Assembly (NCBI RefSeq): GCF_002834235.1
Contig: NZ_NNBY01000045.1
Location: 1-64,000, forward strand
DNA: 64,000 nucleotides
Direction of reading: 5' to 3'
From: Ruminococcus bromii
GTDB lineage: Bacteria; Bacillota; Clostridia; Oscillospirales; Acutalibacteraceae
The translations under genes and the position numbers were made by a program. Shown here piece after piece: positions 62,851 through 64,000 of the stretch. The notes under the pieces are model-generated. The model did no database searches. It saw only the letters and a program-made list of their open reading frames with translations, and was not told the origin of the DNA. The number at the start of each line of letters is the position of its first letter. Within the stretch, counting starts at the first letter, position 1.

Positions 62851-62905
62851 ATAAACAACAAACCCATTGTTGCATAATAATCGGTTAAAACAAAACATTT
62901 GTATT

Positions 62906-62955
62906 GTCGAACCGATTTTACAATCGTTTCGATTGGCGAACGAGGTTCGCCGCTA
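62906..62955 (-). repeat. Family B repeat, two hairpins, GGCGAAC stem
   Basis: TCGAACCGATT/AATCGTTTCGA (one mismatch), then GGCGAAC-GAG-GTTCGCC and GCTAC. The pair of repeats splits infB from rbfA, which are adjacent in most relatives. Confidence 0.8.
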
Positions 62956-63006
62956 CAGATTATACACGAATTTTCATAATTCATTAAATTATAAGGAAGT
63001 GATAGC

Positions 63007-63384
63007 ATGGGAAGCCATAGAATTGAAAGAACAACAGAGGACATCAAAAGAGAGCTTACTGCTATTTTCAGAGAATTAAAAGACCCACGGGTTCAGCAGA
63101 CGTTTATCTCTATCGTAAGAGTTGAGGTTACAAACGACCTTTCATACTGCACGGTACAGATCAGCGCAATTGAAGGTCTTGACAGAGCCAAAGAGGCTGT
63201 CAAGGGCTTAAAGTCTGCATCGGGCTTTATCAGACGAGAGCTTGGACACAGACTTCATCTTCGCCATGTTCCCGAACTCATTTTCCACGCAACAGACAGC
63301 ATAGAATACAGCGCAAACATCAGCCGTATTCTCAACAGCCTTGACATTAAGGAAGACGAGGAAGAAAATGATGAATCTGTATGA
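63007..63384 (+). CDS. rbfA: Ribosome-binding factor A
   Basis: A 125-residue KH-type protein that binds the 5' end of 16S rRNA during 30S maturation and cold adaptation. RIERTTEDIKRELTAIFREL (about 5-24), RVEVTNDLSYC (about 38) and LRHVPELIFHATDSIEYS (about 84-101) fit the family. AAGGAAG precedes the ATG. The last 17 bases overlap the nrnA-like gene. Confidence 0.96.
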   Translation: MGSHRIERTTEDIKRELTAIFRELKDPRVQQTFISIVRVEVTNDLSYCTVQISAIEGLDRAKEAVKGLKSASGFIRRELGHRLHLRHVPELIFHATDSIEYSANISRILNSLDIKEDEEENDESV

Positions 63385-64000
63385 GGTTGCCCGTTTTCTT
63401 GAGGCACACGATAATTATGATATTCTGACTCACGCTTATCCTGACGGTGACACCCTCGGCAGCGGATTTGCACTCTGCCTTGCGCTTCGCCAAATCGGCA
63501 AAAAAGCAAGAGTTATCACAACAGGTGTTCCGTCAAAGTTTACCTATCTTCAGAAAAACATAGAGGAAGAAGATTTTACAACCGAAACGGTTGTCAGCGT
63601 TGATGTTGCGGCTGACAGCCTTCTCGGTTCAAATATGGGCAAATATATCGGCAAGGTTGATTTGTGCATTGACCACCACGGTTCAAACACATTTACCGCT
63701 AAGGAAAAGTTTGTTGACAAATATGCGGCGGCAAACTGCGAAATTCTCTACAAGCTGTTCCTCAGAATGCACACCAACTTTACAAAGGACATTGCAGACT
63801 GCCTCTACACAGGCATTTCAACCGACACCGGCTGTTTCAGATACACAAACACAACCGCCGAAACCATGCGTGTTGCCGCAAGTCTTATGGACTTTGGCTG
63901 TAACACCGCATACATAAACAAGGCGATGTTTGAAACAAAGTCGAAAAACAAAATTCAGCTTGAAAGAGCCGTTTATGAGTCAATGACCTATTGTGCAGAC
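63368..64000 (+). CDS. nrnA: DHH-family phosphoesterase (NrnA-like), truncated by the window end
   Basis: The first 211 codons of a bifunctional oligoribonuclease/pAp phosphatase. LTHAYPDGDTLGSGFAL (about residue 20) and SVDVAADSLLG supply the first metal ligands. The DHH motif is in CIDHHGSNTF (about 101), and YTGISTDTGCFRY (about 143) follows. The C-terminal DHHA1 domain lies beyond 64000. The start is ATG at 63368 or 63371, overlapping rbfA, with GAGGAAG upstream. It degrades very short RNAs and recycles pAp. Confidence 0.95.
   Translation, partial: MMNLYEVARFLEAHDNYDILTHAYPDGDTLGSGFALCLALRQIGKKARVITTGVPSKFTYLQKNIEEEDFTTETVVSVDVAADSLLGSNMGKYIGKVDLCIDHHGSNTFTAKEKFVDKYAAANCEILYKLFLRMHTNFTKDIADCLYTGISTDTGCFRYTNTTAETMRVAASLMDFGCNTAYINKAMFETKSKNKIQLERAVYESMTYCAD

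Overview
The window looks like a chromosomal segment of an anaerobic, low-to-mid GC Firmicute of the Clostridia, most likely a gut Ruminococcaceae/Oscillospiraceae relative of Ruminococcus. The support is a mixed pyruvate metabolism (pyruvate formate-lyase plus a single-chain pyruvate:ferredoxin oxidoreductase), type I dockerin proteins, a sortase-built pilus whose largest subunit carries a starch-binding-like segment, B12-dependent methionine synthesis with a detached activation domain, and AGGAGG-type ribosome binding sites throughout. I cannot name the species from sequence alone.

Layout. 1-0.9 kb: an IS200-type transposase with hairpin ends. 0.9-9.3 kb: a small membrane protein, a wall-anchored 5'-nucleotidase, pflB-pflA, an HD hydrolase, a DUF5662 protein and an L,D-transpeptidase. 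9.3-18.6 kb: a repeat-rich spacer, nifJ, a broken MATE gene, a zinc-ribbon membrane protein, and the metF / MetH-activation / metH operon. 18.9-24.5 kb: mgtE with a small upstream reading frame, a membrane protein, and three tandem paralogous dockerin proteins. 24.6-33 kb: a pilus locus (large adhesin, major pilin, two sortases). 33.6-39.8 kb: secA, a class B PBP and an FHA-FtsW fusion. 40.1-40.9 kb: a type III toxin-antitoxin locus (three 42-nt RNA repeats, attenuator, ToxN-like toxin). 40.9-54.6 kb: DUF1284, bioY with a BirA-like operator, fba, htrA, a membrane protein, a two-gene 2-hydroxyacyl-CoA dehydratase/activase set, two unknown proteins, and the GGGtGRT / NifU-like pair. 54.8-57.5 kb: a small accessory islet (HTH regulator and membrane partner, RHH protein, candidate type I toxin-antitoxin, DUF4258/YgiT pair) ending at tRNA-Thr, whose 3' end is duplicated. 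57.8-64 kb: the conserved rimP-nusA-ylxR-ylxQ-infB-rbfA-nrnA translation/transcription operon, cut by the window end.

The spacers carry several families of short palindromic repeats. In one family, 7-bp stems change on both sides together while the flanks stay fixed. The most interesting items are the type III and candidate type I toxin-antitoxin loci, the compensating repeat family, the dockerin triplet, the pilus with a carbohydrate-binding-like adhesin, and the mgtE leader peptide.
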